This document shows, piece by piece, positions 47,001 through 54,061 of a DNA stretch of 64,000 bases (its first letter is position 1; each line of letters starts with the position of its first letter). A program made the position numbers and the translations under genes. Below the pieces are notes generated by a model. It worked only from the letters and a program-made list of their open reading frames with translations, was not told where the DNA came from and ran no database searches. This stretch comes from Flavipsychrobacter stenotrophus (GTDB taxonomy: Bacteria; Bacteroidota; Bacteroidia; Chitinophagales; Chitinophagaceae). The stretch lies in NCBI RefSeq assembly GCF_002954265.1, contig NZ_PPSL01000008.1, forward strand, positions 62,001 through 126,000, written 5' to 3'.

Positions 47001-47458
47001 GCGCATACAATCAGAACTTTATAATCAAGTCCGAAAATGTAGCGCTTCCTTCGGGGAATACTCTATTTCTGCATGACAAGCTATTGGAAAGGTTTACGGA
47101 ATTAAAGCCGGGAGCTGAATATGGCTTTACAATCAACAAAGAAAAAGCATCACAGGGCGATGCAAGGTTTGAATTGGTGCTTAGGTCAGAATCGAGATCT
47201 GCAGATAATGATCTAAAGTTAACCATGATGCCTAACCCAGCATCTGAAGAGTTGAACATACTTTTCACTTCTACCAGGAATGAGCAGACAAGTGTAAGAA
47301 TAATGGACCTGTCAGGTGTGAATATTTACAGTAAAGATTTGGGTATAACACAAGGTGGTATAGTAAACATACCCTTTAACAATGTCACATCTGGTATATA
47401 CGTGGTAGAACTTACATCTGGTGCGAAGAAAGTAATACAAAAGTTATTGAAGGAATAG
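38099..47458 (+). CDS. Giant T9SS cargo protein (3119 residues): SBBP propeller, duplicated 300-residue domain, T9SS sorting domain
   Basis: The longest protein in the window. I chose the ATG at 38099 because a signal peptide (MKTLSLSIITFGLVLLSFL) starts there; the open frame runs further upstream without support. A DUF7948-like domain and seven SBBP blades (about 250-710) match the preceding protein. Two copies of an unnamed domain of about 300 residues follow (about 911-1205 and 1648-1958), each with LIEYTT, SLDAE.THLIV, YAF.ISPD and YVADD.AGI.K motifs, separated by PKD/Ig-like units. Near 2490 a SSDWDDSTNWSCGFVPG segment starts a region typical of very large T9SS proteins (FRRYRFWSHPF, GNPYPSPVDIG). 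The type A sorting domain ends it (MMPNPASEELNIL, GIYVVELTSGAKKVIQKLL). Confidence 0.87.
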   Translation: MKTLSLSIITFGLVLLSFLCNAKGNDLLVENYSQKLLHQPLLFTENSGQAYDQSGKLRNDVLFTGHRGAMSFCLTTVGIEYQFTKLVGDKNRRRNVTVKTHRFSLELVGASRTASIVKLGRSNYTENFFSGMNSSGITGVASFEKVVYQNVYPNVDWVVYSADGHIKYDFVVRPGGNPDQIRLKVKDASRVSITKDGALLMQTRLGEVNEAPPSSFASGRSIPTKFRLYDNNIIGFVIASYPGNATLTIDPAVSWTTYYGGTGNEQAYGCATDASGNVYLSGTLATNATSLASGGYQITYGGGTSDAFLIKFRPDGTRAWATYYGGAGNETTPLCAVDNSGNVYMCGGTTTTVSASIATSGAFQTAISGTSDLFLAKFDASGVRLWSTYYGASGAEGTPTCCVDASGNVYLSGTTGAVSITNPGNIANNGNQNIPSSGGTGNDVFIAKFNASGVRQWGTYFGGVGNEVIGNHSCAVDNSGNVYLCGSTPSTLSIATSGSYQATYGGGTGDAFLAKFNPSGGPGSLLWCTYFGGLMTESTVNCAMDNSGNVYLAGSTTSTNNIASSATVAQPTYGGGTSADAFLAKFTTSGTLLWSTYYGGSLADNANACATASDGSVYISGSTASTSAVATGGFQNVNAGSTDALIVKFNSAGALQWGSYLGGPAADAANGIFVSSTDTIFVCGFTQSTSGIATSSAFQGAFGGVLDQFLSKISDGTATAPITSITTGAISGTLCASGASVSVPFIATGTFAPGNIFTAQLSDAAGSFTSSLIIGTLASTTSGAISANIPAATPAGSGYRIRVVNSLTIGTDNGSDLAVTPLAGSISGPLTLLPGEIVTVIVTGAGTGGAWSSTSSSVASINVSSGVLIAASTAAAYSTTDTSTIQYAVPVTGCGTVSFTTRVTVKPAFTPRNLVVYQVAGTTEAAGAVSLLEYTTTGSSVNTVVLPSSGAVQITAGASRVVEGQMSLDAEQTHLIVPGFDAAAGTASPHGQLSATYKRELFTVDPQKSATLAYKQDVYNVNDINGATANGSNYFASGSGSNGITFMNTPATVYSNNFLRNVHIFNGQLYCSGQSPVGISAIGSGMPTSSASVSLLSTSGLTLSSPYAFAISPDGNTLYVADDAAGIFKYSNVAGTFVFQYKVTTTTCRGLTVDFTTVPFILYATTANSPANSVIKITDNGASSTIITLATATSTNNFRGVSFTPSPFVKIKVTTPAICSGNLDTVIIYANPGATVTYSNGITNSSVTIDATGMGIVSVSPTSTTTYSLVSIATSVGTFLAIDSATVTVNPGGAPAITTIHSDPTVCAGNPLHLNTAIASGALPYTYTWTGPGSFTTSSASSATTNSVNVTSIPSVPGNPVYTLSVVDANGCRATGINTVTTTVGSPGIYTVTGTGGYCLGGTGIIIGLNGSQSGTNYQLYSGATAIGSPVAGTGSTLAFAAVTAAATYSVAGTDGASGCSIGMSGSATVTILPRPAILSISGEGILCAGSALHLTSSISATSPSYNYTWNGPSSYSNSATSTLLSNSLTITSVPATPATQVYTLIVTDANGCDATGVNTVTTTVNPSPNAGAISGAASLIPGQISTLMSSGDPGGVWSISAPAFATVSPGGVITGLSQGSATTSYSLSTGSCSVFATLPVVVSNAFANANIIVLKQNGNSTSSASVSLIEYTTSGGAIGALNFPTASGNVKLTQAPVGHVQEQGFMTLDAEGTHIIVAGFDTTAGVAGITTIPGLGVRKEILSVLPSKAYSRVSVIPGTTLFCYDDYSSATASGSIYYGAGCSTGTPTSAGTQLMGATANTQVSATPNSTRVNSIFNGQLYTSSVVPSPGIYQVGTGTPTAAATSILITSGGGSSPYAFMISPDSKTMYVADDVAGIQKFTKTGGTYNFSYNVTTTACRGLTADFTVVPYIIYATTAATPVNTVIKVADNGAGSSVTTLAAGTAAVKFKGVVLAPSSKAGITTNATTLCSGNPDTVTFYGNPGSVINYTRNGVAASIIINSTGGGFIVDTLPVSTTYSLVSIVTSLGTFTASGSVTVTVNPSPVISALSAAANVCAGSDLTLASTLSSGAAPFTYVWSGPSGYSSSIVSSATNLSVVVSSVSATPAIHVYLLVVTDVNGCFATGTNTVTTVVNVAPSSVTAIASGISLCTGASLSLTGTATGATNYHWYGPGAYAAGVLNPPSLSVSMLSSGVYTLSAGSMCGTITATTAPVTVNNYPIVYNVTGGNGCSAAGLVAGLDGSQTSDVNYLLRRFPSTTVATFSGATAPISFAAVSVPGVYRVVAIGPGGCQSDMAGADTVNQSPAIALGTIGGICQPATSLPVSFSGVVGSPSVYILDWDTTANAAAFTDIAATPLSGSSITLAIPSAGMPGTFNGNLTVSDGLCGSTAYPVNVAVYTDPFTLVTGINPPCSGYSGSIDFSGSIGTVVEYSIDGGTPVSFTFAGSAYSLSTGVMSIPHTYYLMGAHNPACSAVLSDTITISPIHMTWLGASSDWDDSTNWSCGFVPGVSDDVSIGTATFGPSIVLSGAARDIQLNPGSALVIASGSQLAVKGTLINNSAVSGQGKIVLNGLIPQMIKGKGNISNLELDNIAGATIDTGARLVIGTTLFVTSGTLTTNDSLELASGDSLSTARIAELPLSGSSIYGKVKVDQYVQGHFRRYRFWSHPFNSSLSLSQLQRYIDITGPGGAGNGFTSTSSNAPSAFRLDPYTENDTLGYDPGWKPFTKINSSAADSNKIKRFQGIRLFIRGTKGEGLGYLGYYGMYDPSPVVVKMSGYINQGSQTVFLAQGYADPLHQSFNMIGNPYPSPVDIGTVLYHAAQTGNVQGGAFYVWDPTWGAGGNFVTVPIGTSTPIPYNIGTNTCFQVRAAHNGDSLNFVESDKSAAYNNYLFKMPSDYLTLCIYDSNYHIWDALHFRFDDSSTDAEDSKFDAVKQLNADFVFYSLSSDSRKMAIDDRPFSAGKVIPLGIASAYNQNFIIKSENVALPSGNTLFLHDKLLERFTELKPGAEYGFTINKEKASQGDARFELVLRSESRSADNDLKLTMMPNPASEELNILFTSTRNEQTSVRIMDLSGVNIYSKDLGITQGGIVNIPFNNVTSGIYVVELTSGAKKVIQKLLKE

Positions 47459-47619
47459 CGATTGCTGAAGCAGATAGCGGTAATTTATTTTATTAAATCA
47501 TAAGTTAAAATACTTGTTCTTTTTGATCGTGTCATTGTAGATATTGTAATTGTTTGAAAATGAATATCTTAAAAAAAGGTACTGAAATCGTTTAATAATT
47601 CGATAATCATGCGTTAACA

Positions 47620-50600
47620 ATGACCTGTTATTGGGGTAATACAATTGGTGGATTTTTGCCCAAAATAGACTCGGAGATGGGAAATAAGAATCTGTATTCA
47701 TTACACGTGAAGGAAGACCGATCAGAGTGCAGGAAGACGAGAATAAGTTTTAGATGGAATAATTGCAGCGCTTTTAGGAACCTGCTTTTAGTTGCATTGC
47801 TTTTTGTTACAGTAAATCTGAGTGCACAAGTTGGTTTTAGTGGTTCTTACTTCGAGAATTTTAACTCATTTAGTTTAGGCACTGCCCCGTTGGGATGGTC
47901 TTACTCAGGAACTTTCAGGGGTACCGGTACCGGTACAAGTAATACAGGGGGGATATGGTGCTATGGAGCGGGATCTGATTGGTCAATGGGGTTGCTACAT
48001 TCCGGCTCTGCCGGTATCATCTACATTACGGGTTCTTTTACAAATGCTACTGCATCTACAATTACAGCATTGACTATTTCTTATAATTTTGAGCAATGGA
48101 GATATGCTAACGGGTCGGGGTTAGTAGCAACAAGTGCAGGCGCCCTTGCAGGATCAAGCGCTACGATACAGGCTGCGTTGAGTGGCTCTGGATCTGCAAG
48201 TGGTTCGTCAGGTACGGTGACAACAACTCCCAAAACAGTATCGTTGACCGGACTTTCAATAGCACCGGGTGCTGCTTTTTCAATTACCTGGACCGTAGAT
48301 GATCCTGGTGGCTCTGATAATGGAGTGTCCGTTGATGATTTCAGAATGTGCATTCCGAATGCCTCATTCCCCGTAACTGCAGCCAATACAACACCTGTAA
48401 CCGCAGGTACTTCATTTACACTGTCAAGTACACCAACGGGAACTTATACACCATTCACGTATAGCTGGACAGGTCCCGCGGGCTCCGGTTTCAGCAGTAC
48501 CAATCAAAACCCGTTTATCCCTGGTGCCGGAGTTACTGCCGCCTATGACGGCTCCTATACTGTCGTAGTGACTGATGCTAATTCTTGTACAGCTTCGGTT
48601 ACTACTACCGCTACTGTTACTACGGTTAGTTGTACTGTACCACCTACGGCTGTGACTGCTACGCCTTCTTCAACTGCATTATGCAGTGGAGGGGTGCTTA
48701 CGCTTACGGGAACTGCTACCGGAGGGGCTACTTATTCCTGGACAGGCCCAAATAGCTACTCATCTGTATTTCTAAATCCGCCTGCATTTTCAACCAGCAC
48801 GGCCAGCTCAGGTATATATACCCTCGTAGCTACAAATGCCTGTGGCAGCACTACAGTTACAACTGCCTCTGTGACCGTTACAGCAGCACCCACAGCATTG
48901 CTTGCTACCGCATCTGCGACTACTCTGTGTGCTGGAACTTCCTTAACACTTACTGGATCAGCAACAGGTGCTACTTCTTTTGGCTGGTCCGGATCAAGTG
49001 GTTATTCATCTTCTGTTCAAAACCCGCCTGCGTTTGTTACGTCAGTTACATCTACTGGTATTTATACATTTACTGCTTCCAACAGTTGCGGAATTGCCAC
49101 TACTACTACGGGGATGATAACGGTCATCACATTGCCTGCTGCAGTTTCTGCTGCAGTATCGGCTACTGGTGTTTGCGTTGGGGGCACACTTACGCTTAGT
49201 GGTACCTCTACGGGGGCGACTTCATATTCGTGGAGCGGACCAGGCAGTTATAGCGCTGCGGTGCTTAATCCTCCCGGGTTTGTTACTTCACCTACGTCGG
49301 GCGGGATATATACGCTTACTGCCACCAATATGTGCGGTAATACAACTGCAACCACGACTACCGTGACCATCCTAACCGTACCAACAACAGTAACAGCAGC
49401 ATTGTCTGCCTCGGCACTATGCTTGGGTGATGCATTAACACTTACCGGTACTGCCATTGGCGCTACCACTTATTCGTGGAGCGGCCCGGGTACTTATTCT
49501 GCTGCAGTGCTTAATCCGCCTGTAATTACTACATCCACATCATCGGCAGGAGTGTATACACTGACAGCTACCAATGTATGCGGTAATACGACAGCAACAA
49601 CAACAACTTTAACAGTTAACACGGTACCTACTGCAGTTGCAGCTACTGCAAACCCAACTACATTATGCAGAGGAGATGCATTAACATTGACAGGTGGCGC
49701 TACCAGCCCTATTACTACCACTTATTCCTGGAGTGGACCGGGCAGTTATTCATCTGCGGTGCAGAACCCACCAGCGATAATTACCGACGCATCATCGGCT
49801 GGAGTATATACAGTTACTGCAACCAATCTATGCGGTAGCGCTACCGCTACAACGGCTTCTGTTACTGTCAATACTGCGCCTATAGCCGTTACGGCGACTA
49901 CATCTGCAACAACTTTGTGCAGCGGCAATGTGCTTACTCTTACCGGTACAGCCATCAGCCCTTTGAGTACTACCTATTCATGGAGCGGGCCAGACAGTTA
50001 TTCTTCCGCAGTACTTAATCCAGCTGGCATCACCACCTCTACTATGTCGGCAGGTGTATATACACTAACAGCCACTAACATTTGCGGTAGTACCATTACT
50101 ATGACATCATCTATTACTATCAATACTGTACCTTCGGCGGTTACGGCTACCGCATCTGCTCCGACCCTCTGTGCGGGCAATACGCTTACACTTACGGGTG
50201 TTGTAACTAATGCCACCAGTTACCAGTGGAATGGCCCCGACGGCTACCTATCTTCTAGCCTAAACCCGGCTGGTATTATCACTACAACTCTGTCCTCGGG
50301 TATATACACACTTACCGCAACCAATAGCTGTGGCAATACCTTTGGAATTACTGCTCCTGTAACTGTAAACGATGTGCCTCAGTCAATAACTGCAACACCA
50401 TCTGCCACGGTAATATGCAGCGGGTCTGCACTTACCCTTACCGGTACCGCTGTAAGTGCTCTGGCCACCACTTATGGATGGGCGGGACCAGATAGTTATA
50501 CGTCGACAGATCTGAACCCTGCCGGTATTATCACTACCACTTTATCGGCCGGCATTTATACATTTACAGCTACCAACAGCTGCGGCAGTTCAGTTGCTAC

Positions 50601-50922
50601 AACGTCTTCTATAATCATTCGCACCGTACCAACTGCTGTGACCGCAACTGCATTGCCAACAACACTCTGCAGTGGCAGTACGTTATCGCTCACAGGCACT
50701 GCTACCAGCCCCATCGCAATATCGTATTCATGGTCGGGCCCTAATAGTTATACTTCTACTTTGCTTAACCCCACACCTTTTATAACTTCTACACTATCTG
50801 CAGGCGTATATACGCTTACTGCTAACAATGTTTGTGGCAGCGCCATCGCCATTACATCTTCTGTTACTGTTAATACCGCCCCAACATTAGTAACGGCTAC
50901 AGCTTCATCCATCGTTGTGTAG
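47620..50922 (+). CDS. Giant Ig-repeat T9SS protein, 5' part (frameshifted gene)
   Basis: 1100 residues up to a premature stop. A signal core (FRNLLLVALLFVTVNLSAQ) lies after a long polar start, so the ATG at 47677 is as likely as 47620. A jelly-roll-like N-terminal domain (FENFNSFSLGTAPLGW, about 80-250) is followed by a PKD-like domain and nine near-identical Ig-like repeats of about 75 residues (P.AVTATPS..LC.G..LTLTGTA...YSWSGP.SYSS...NP). The tenth repeat breaks at about 50911. The frame one base further on resumes exactly at SLCSGAPLTLTG and runs on in the next entry. Without the repair this part lacks any T9SS sorting signal and could not be anchored. Confidence 0.75.
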   Translation: MTCYWGNTIGGFLPKIDSEMGNKNLYSLHVKEDRSECRKTRISFRWNNCSAFRNLLLVALLFVTVNLSAQVGFSGSYFENFNSFSLGTAPLGWSYSGTFRGTGTGTSNTGGIWCYGAGSDWSMGLLHSGSAGIIYITGSFTNATASTITALTISYNFEQWRYANGSGLVATSAGALAGSSATIQAALSGSGSASGSSGTVTTTPKTVSLTGLSIAPGAAFSITWTVDDPGGSDNGVSVDDFRMCIPNASFPVTAANTTPVTAGTSFTLSSTPTGTYTPFTYSWTGPAGSGFSSTNQNPFIPGAGVTAAYDGSYTVVVTDANSCTASVTTTATVTTVSCTVPPTAVTATPSSTALCSGGVLTLTGTATGGATYSWTGPNSYSSVFLNPPAFSTSTASSGIYTLVATNACGSTTVTTASVTVTAAPTALLATASATTLCAGTSLTLTGSATGATSFGWSGSSGYSSSVQNPPAFVTSVTSTGIYTFTASNSCGIATTTTGMITVITLPAAVSAAVSATGVCVGGTLTLSGTSTGATSYSWSGPGSYSAAVLNPPGFVTSPTSGGIYTLTATNMCGNTTATTTTVTILTVPTTVTAALSASALCLGDALTLTGTAIGATTYSWSGPGTYSAAVLNPPVITTSTSSAGVYTLTATNVCGNTTATTTTLTVNTVPTAVAATANPTTLCRGDALTLTGGATSPITTTYSWSGPGSYSSAVQNPPAIITDASSAGVYTVTATNLCGSATATTASVTVNTAPIAVTATTSATTLCSGNVLTLTGTAISPLSTTYSWSGPDSYSSAVLNPAGITTSTMSAGVYTLTATNICGSTITMTSSITINTVPSAVTATASAPTLCAGNTLTLTGVVTNATSYQWNGPDGYLSSSLNPAGIITTTLSSGIYTLTATNSCGNTFGITAPVTVNDVPQSITATPSATVICSGSALTLTGTAVSALATTYGWAGPDSYTSTDLNPAGIITTTLSAGIYTFTATNSCGSSVATTSSIIIRTVPTAVTATALPTTLCSGSTLSLTGTATSPIAISYSWSGPNSYTSTLLNPTPFITSTLSAGVYTLTANNVCGSAIAITSSVTVNTAPTLVTATASSIVV

Positions 50923-52372
50923 CGGGGCTCCGCTGACACTTACCGGTGCTGCTGCCAGCCCCATAACTACTACTTATTTTTGGACGGGTCCAGATGGTTA
51001 TTCTTCATCAGTACTCAATCCTGTCAGTTTAATTACCAGCTCTTTATCTGCCGGTGTGTACACGCTGACAACCACAAATGTATGTGGTAGTACTTCTGCG
51101 AATACAGGATCTGTAAATGTTATCAGCACACCAACGTCGGTATCCGCAAGTGCAGTGACCAGTTCTCTTTGTACAGGTGCAACTTTGTCTCTTATTGGAG
51201 CTGCTACGGGAGCTACCAGCTATTTCTGGTCAGGGCCCGGTGGCTACAGTGCTGGTCTGCTTAATCCGGCTTCTTTCGTCACTACTGCTGGTTCGTCCGG
51301 TGTTTATACCCTAACTGTTGGTAACAGTTGTTTTACTGTCACTGCAACCACGTCTGTTATTTTAACTCCCTTGCCGGCAATGGCAGCCATCACCGGCACA
51401 ACTACAGTATGCGCTGGCAGTAATACTACTCTTTCCGATGTTGTGCCTGGGGGAGTGTGGAGTAGTGGTGATTTGGCAATTGCTACAGTGAGTGGAGTAG
51501 GTGCTGTATTTGGAGTTGCCGCCGGTAGTGCTATTATTTCCTACGCTACAACTAATTCTTGCGGTACTGCATTAGCCACAACAACTGTTACTGTTGTTCC
51601 AATTCCAACATTTATACCTATTGCCGGTTCATCGTTGATCTGCCAAAGCAGTACCGCATTATACACTAATGGGATACCTGGTGGTACATGGTCCAGCAGT
51701 AATCCTGCCATAGCGACTATTGATGTCACGGGGGTAGTCACAGGCACGAATGTGGGTAATGCAGTAATCTCTTACACTGTAAATAATGGCTGCGGTGCTC
51801 CGACTACCGACACTCTTGCAATAAGTATTATTACATTACCAGACGCCGGCAACATCTTTGGCCCGGTGCGTCTGTGTATGAGTGACACTATAAGGTTGTA
51901 TAATTATACGACGGGTGGTACCTGGTATTTGGCCAATAACCATGCTTCAATAACTTCGATAGGAGGTCTTGTAACTGGTATCACATCGGGAGTTGATACA
52001 GCCTATTATGTGTTGAACAATACCTGCGGAACAGATACTGCCCGGTTTGCGTTCTATATATATACGCCGGCGCAATGCGCAGCACTGGGTGTAGCACCGA
52101 TCGCAGCTGATGGCATCAGCTGTGGTATCTATCCAAACCCCAACACTGGTTCATTTACATTGTCGGGTTCATGGATACCGGGAGACAATGAAGCAATAGT
52201 AGAAATATTAGATCTGCTGGGTCAGGTAGTGTACAAAAAATCCTTCATCTTAAGTAACGGGAAGATTGATGAACAGGTGCAATTAGACCATAATTTTACT
52301 TCAGGGTTGTATTTGGTACATATCAATTCTGTCAATGCACACCAGGTCATTCGTTGTACCATTAGTCAATAG
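50915..52372 (+). CDS. Giant Ig-repeat T9SS protein, 3' part (continuation after frameshift)
   Basis: This is the continuation of the gene at 47620. It has no real start: the frame opens at a TTG inside the tenth Ig repeat. It holds the rest of that repeat, an eleventh Ig repeat (PTSVSASAVTSSLCTGA), three Big_2-like units (MAAITGTTTVCAGSN, IPIAGSSLICQSS, NIFGPVRLCMSD) and a type A T9SS sorting domain (GISCGIYPNPNTGSFTLSG, GLYLVHINSVNAHQVIRC). Joined to the 5' part it gives a protein of about 1580 residues. The repeated sequence makes an assembly or sequencing indel as likely as a real mutation. Confidence 0.7.
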   Translation: MCSGAPLTLTGAAASPITTTYFWTGPDGYSSSVLNPVSLITSSLSAGVYTLTTTNVCGSTSANTGSVNVISTPTSVSASAVTSSLCTGATLSLIGAATGATSYFWSGPGGYSAGLLNPASFVTTAGSSGVYTLTVGNSCFTVTATTSVILTPLPAMAAITGTTTVCAGSNTTLSDVVPGGVWSSGDLAIATVSGVGAVFGVAAGSAIISYATTNSCGTALATTTVTVVPIPTFIPIAGSSLICQSSTALYTNGIPGGTWSSSNPAIATIDVTGVVTGTNVGNAVISYTVNNGCGAPTTDTLAISIITLPDAGNIFGPVRLCMSDTIRLYNYTTGGTWYLANNHASITSIGGLVTGITSGVDTAYYVLNNTCGTDTARFAFYIYTPAQCAALGVAPIAADGISCGIYPNPNTGSFTLSGSWIPGDNEAIVEILDLLGQVVYKKSFILSNGKIDEQVQLDHNFTSGLYLVHINSVNAHQVIRCTISQ

Positions 52373-52461
52373 GTTAAGATGAGCAAAAATATGTATTCAG
52401 TATGAATTCACTGTGTTTACTGGTCGAACTATCATTAAATAGTCGAAGCCTTAAATTATAA

Positions 52462-53428
52462 TTATAGTTTATCAATATTTTCTGTGATTCTAGCAAGCAA
52501 TTCTTCAAAAGGTGGCTGTCCTTTATAGTAGAGCTTTTCTGTTGTTTTATATCGCTCTATAAATTGCGCTCTCAACGCTAGGTCACTAAGCAGAAATGCT
52601 TCATTTTGAGATATCGGGGTCAATAAATCTACCTTAGGGAATCTTACATTTTTATGGTCAATATATTGCTGTGTACCAATGAATGCCTGAACATCGCTAC
52701 TTACCAGCAAGCTATAAACATCATAATATTGGCGCATTAGGTTTTGATTTTGATAGCCTGTTTCTTGTTCTTTTCTAAATTTAGTAGCAATTGTCTGAAG
52801 TTTCTCTACAAACGTGTAACCTGGATGATAACAGGTAATACCAACAGCTTTATTGTCGATGATATTAACACCGACTGTGTTCGAAGCTCTGTCGTAGGCC
52901 CATGAACTTATTGTTCTGCTCTCGTTCGGAGTTACATTATCAAACCCTGCTTCGAGCAAGATACCTTCTTTTACTCCATCTTCTTTCTCGGCATAGCTTT
53001 TGTATTTGAGCCTTATGCCTCCGCTATTGTAAGTATCGGTATTATCAAATTGTTCATCCCTAACAATTGAGATAATTCCGGCAATTTTTATGTTTTGGGC
53101 CAGCCAGTCGTAATAGTCCTTAAGAGATTTTACTGCACTGGGCTTGTTATTTTTAGGGTTTGTGTTAACTGGCAAATCTTTTGGTGGCTTAATGTGTATG
53201 TCGATATCTTCGGAAAATCTATCAATAATGTCTATAGCCTTTCGACAGCGAAGTTCCGCCTTTCAATTCAAATTCAAATCCTTGCTGTCTAAGACCACTT
53301 AATACATTCATTATCCAATAGTCTTTCTCAATCAAATAAGCCTGTATATTTAAGTCCTTTTCCAAAATTCTCAATAGTTCTGGAAACTCATTCAATTCAT
53401 GAAGGTATTTAGCGGGCATAAGCAACAT
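52462..53428 (-). pseudogene. abiEii: AbiEii-type nucleotidyltransferase toxin, frameshifted
   Basis: AbiEii toxins are nucleotidyltransferases of the DNA polymerase beta fold that block growth or phage infection. The 5' part (53428-53222) encodes the helical start and the GGTSLSK motif, then hits a stop. The other frame immediately continues with IDRFSEDIDIHI, the metal-binding D-x-D strand, and on to the end at 52462 (SVKSLKDYYDWLAQNIKI.., LRAQFIERYKTTEKLYY). One extra base near 53222-53232 accounts for the break. As written, the toxin would be 68 residues and inactive. Its start overlaps the antitoxin gene by 20 bases, as usual for abiE pairs. Confidence 0.8.
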
Positions 53429-54011
53429 TATTTTTTTGCGTTATCAAGGAACTAAATAAAGATTTAGCTTTTGTATTACCATAACTTGTAACTGTTCTTC
53501 TTAGTTGTCTTGCATCCATTGTCTTGGCTTTGGCAAGAACCTTCGTTAAAACCTCAGTTTTATCCTCGGCCAGGTTCTCTATATTGTTTACGAGATCAAC
53601 TAATAGAAATTCCTGAGTTAGTTTTTTAGGAAAACGGTGTTTTGCATGGAAAAAGAACTTCCTTCCCCCTAAGTCAAACTCGCCGTGTCTTTTATGGTTA
53701 TACACAACACGGACGTTATAGAGTTGTGTTGTGCCAACTCCAAGGCTGTTATAAGCATTAGGCGACGTGATTAAGAAATCATCTTCTTTAAGAAAAGTGC
53801 GTACAAGCGATTCATCTTCGGGTGGCACCACACCAAAAATAGATTTTTTGGGAGCGTAGTAAAGCCCGACAGATAATTTCTCAAGATATCCGCTCTTAAC
53901 TAACTCATTTAAGTGGCGGTCTACAGCATTTGACCACTGAGTTAAATCTGCTCTCCTGTACACACTACCTTCTTTTAAGTGCCTCTTCAGTTCTTCTATT
54001 CTCTTAGTCAT
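53409..54011 (-). CDS. AbiEi-type antitoxin / transcriptional repressor (DUF6088-like)
   Basis: A 200-residue protein. The N-terminal winged helix (about 5-60, with VYRRADLTQWSNAVDRHLNELVKSGYLEKL.VGLYYAPK) is the AbiEi DNA-binding domain. The C-terminal domain (ITSPNAYNSLGVGTTQLYNVRVVYNHKRHGEF, then a basic tail) belongs to the DUF6088/AbiEi group. In type IV AbiE systems this protein represses its own promoter and counters AbiEii without contact. It is intact, while the toxin downstream is frameshifted. A promoter and an inverted repeat over its start codon fit autorepression. Confidence 0.8.
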   Translation of the reverse strand: MTKRIEELKRHLKEGSVYRRADLTQWSNAVDRHLNELVKSGYLEKLSVGLYYAPKKSIFGVVPPEDESLVRTFLKEDDFLITSPNAYNSLGVGTTQLYNVRVVYNHKRHGEFDLGGRKFFFHAKHRFPKKLTQEFLLVDLVNNIENLAEDKTEVLTKVLAKAKTMDARQLRRTVTSYGNTKAKSLFSSLITQKNNVAYAR

Positions 54012-54061
54012 AAGATCTCTTCATCTTATGTAAAGATACCATATTAAATTTCTTTTTGCAA
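54009..54061 (-). promoter_or_regulatory. abiE promoter with putative AbiEi operator
   Basis: Read on the minus strand, TTG (54061-54059) is followed after 20 bases by TATCTTTA (54038-54031), a one-mismatch TAnnTTTG box. Directly after it lies the inverted repeat CATAAGAT - 6 bases - ATCTTATG (arms 54023-54030 and 54009-54016). It covers the expected transcription start and the ATG. A repressor bound there would block transcription. Confidence 0.65.

Noticed and set aside
29792-52372. Dense DNA-level repeats resembling a CRISPR or satellite array
   Set aside because: The periodicity (about 75 codons or 52 codons) is in frame and reflects Ig, Big_2 and SBBP protein repeats. There is no short exact repeat with spacers.
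53215-53235. Programmed frameshift producing full AbiEii
   Set aside because: There is no slippery heptamer or downstream stem evident at the junction. A simple indel or sequence error explains it better.
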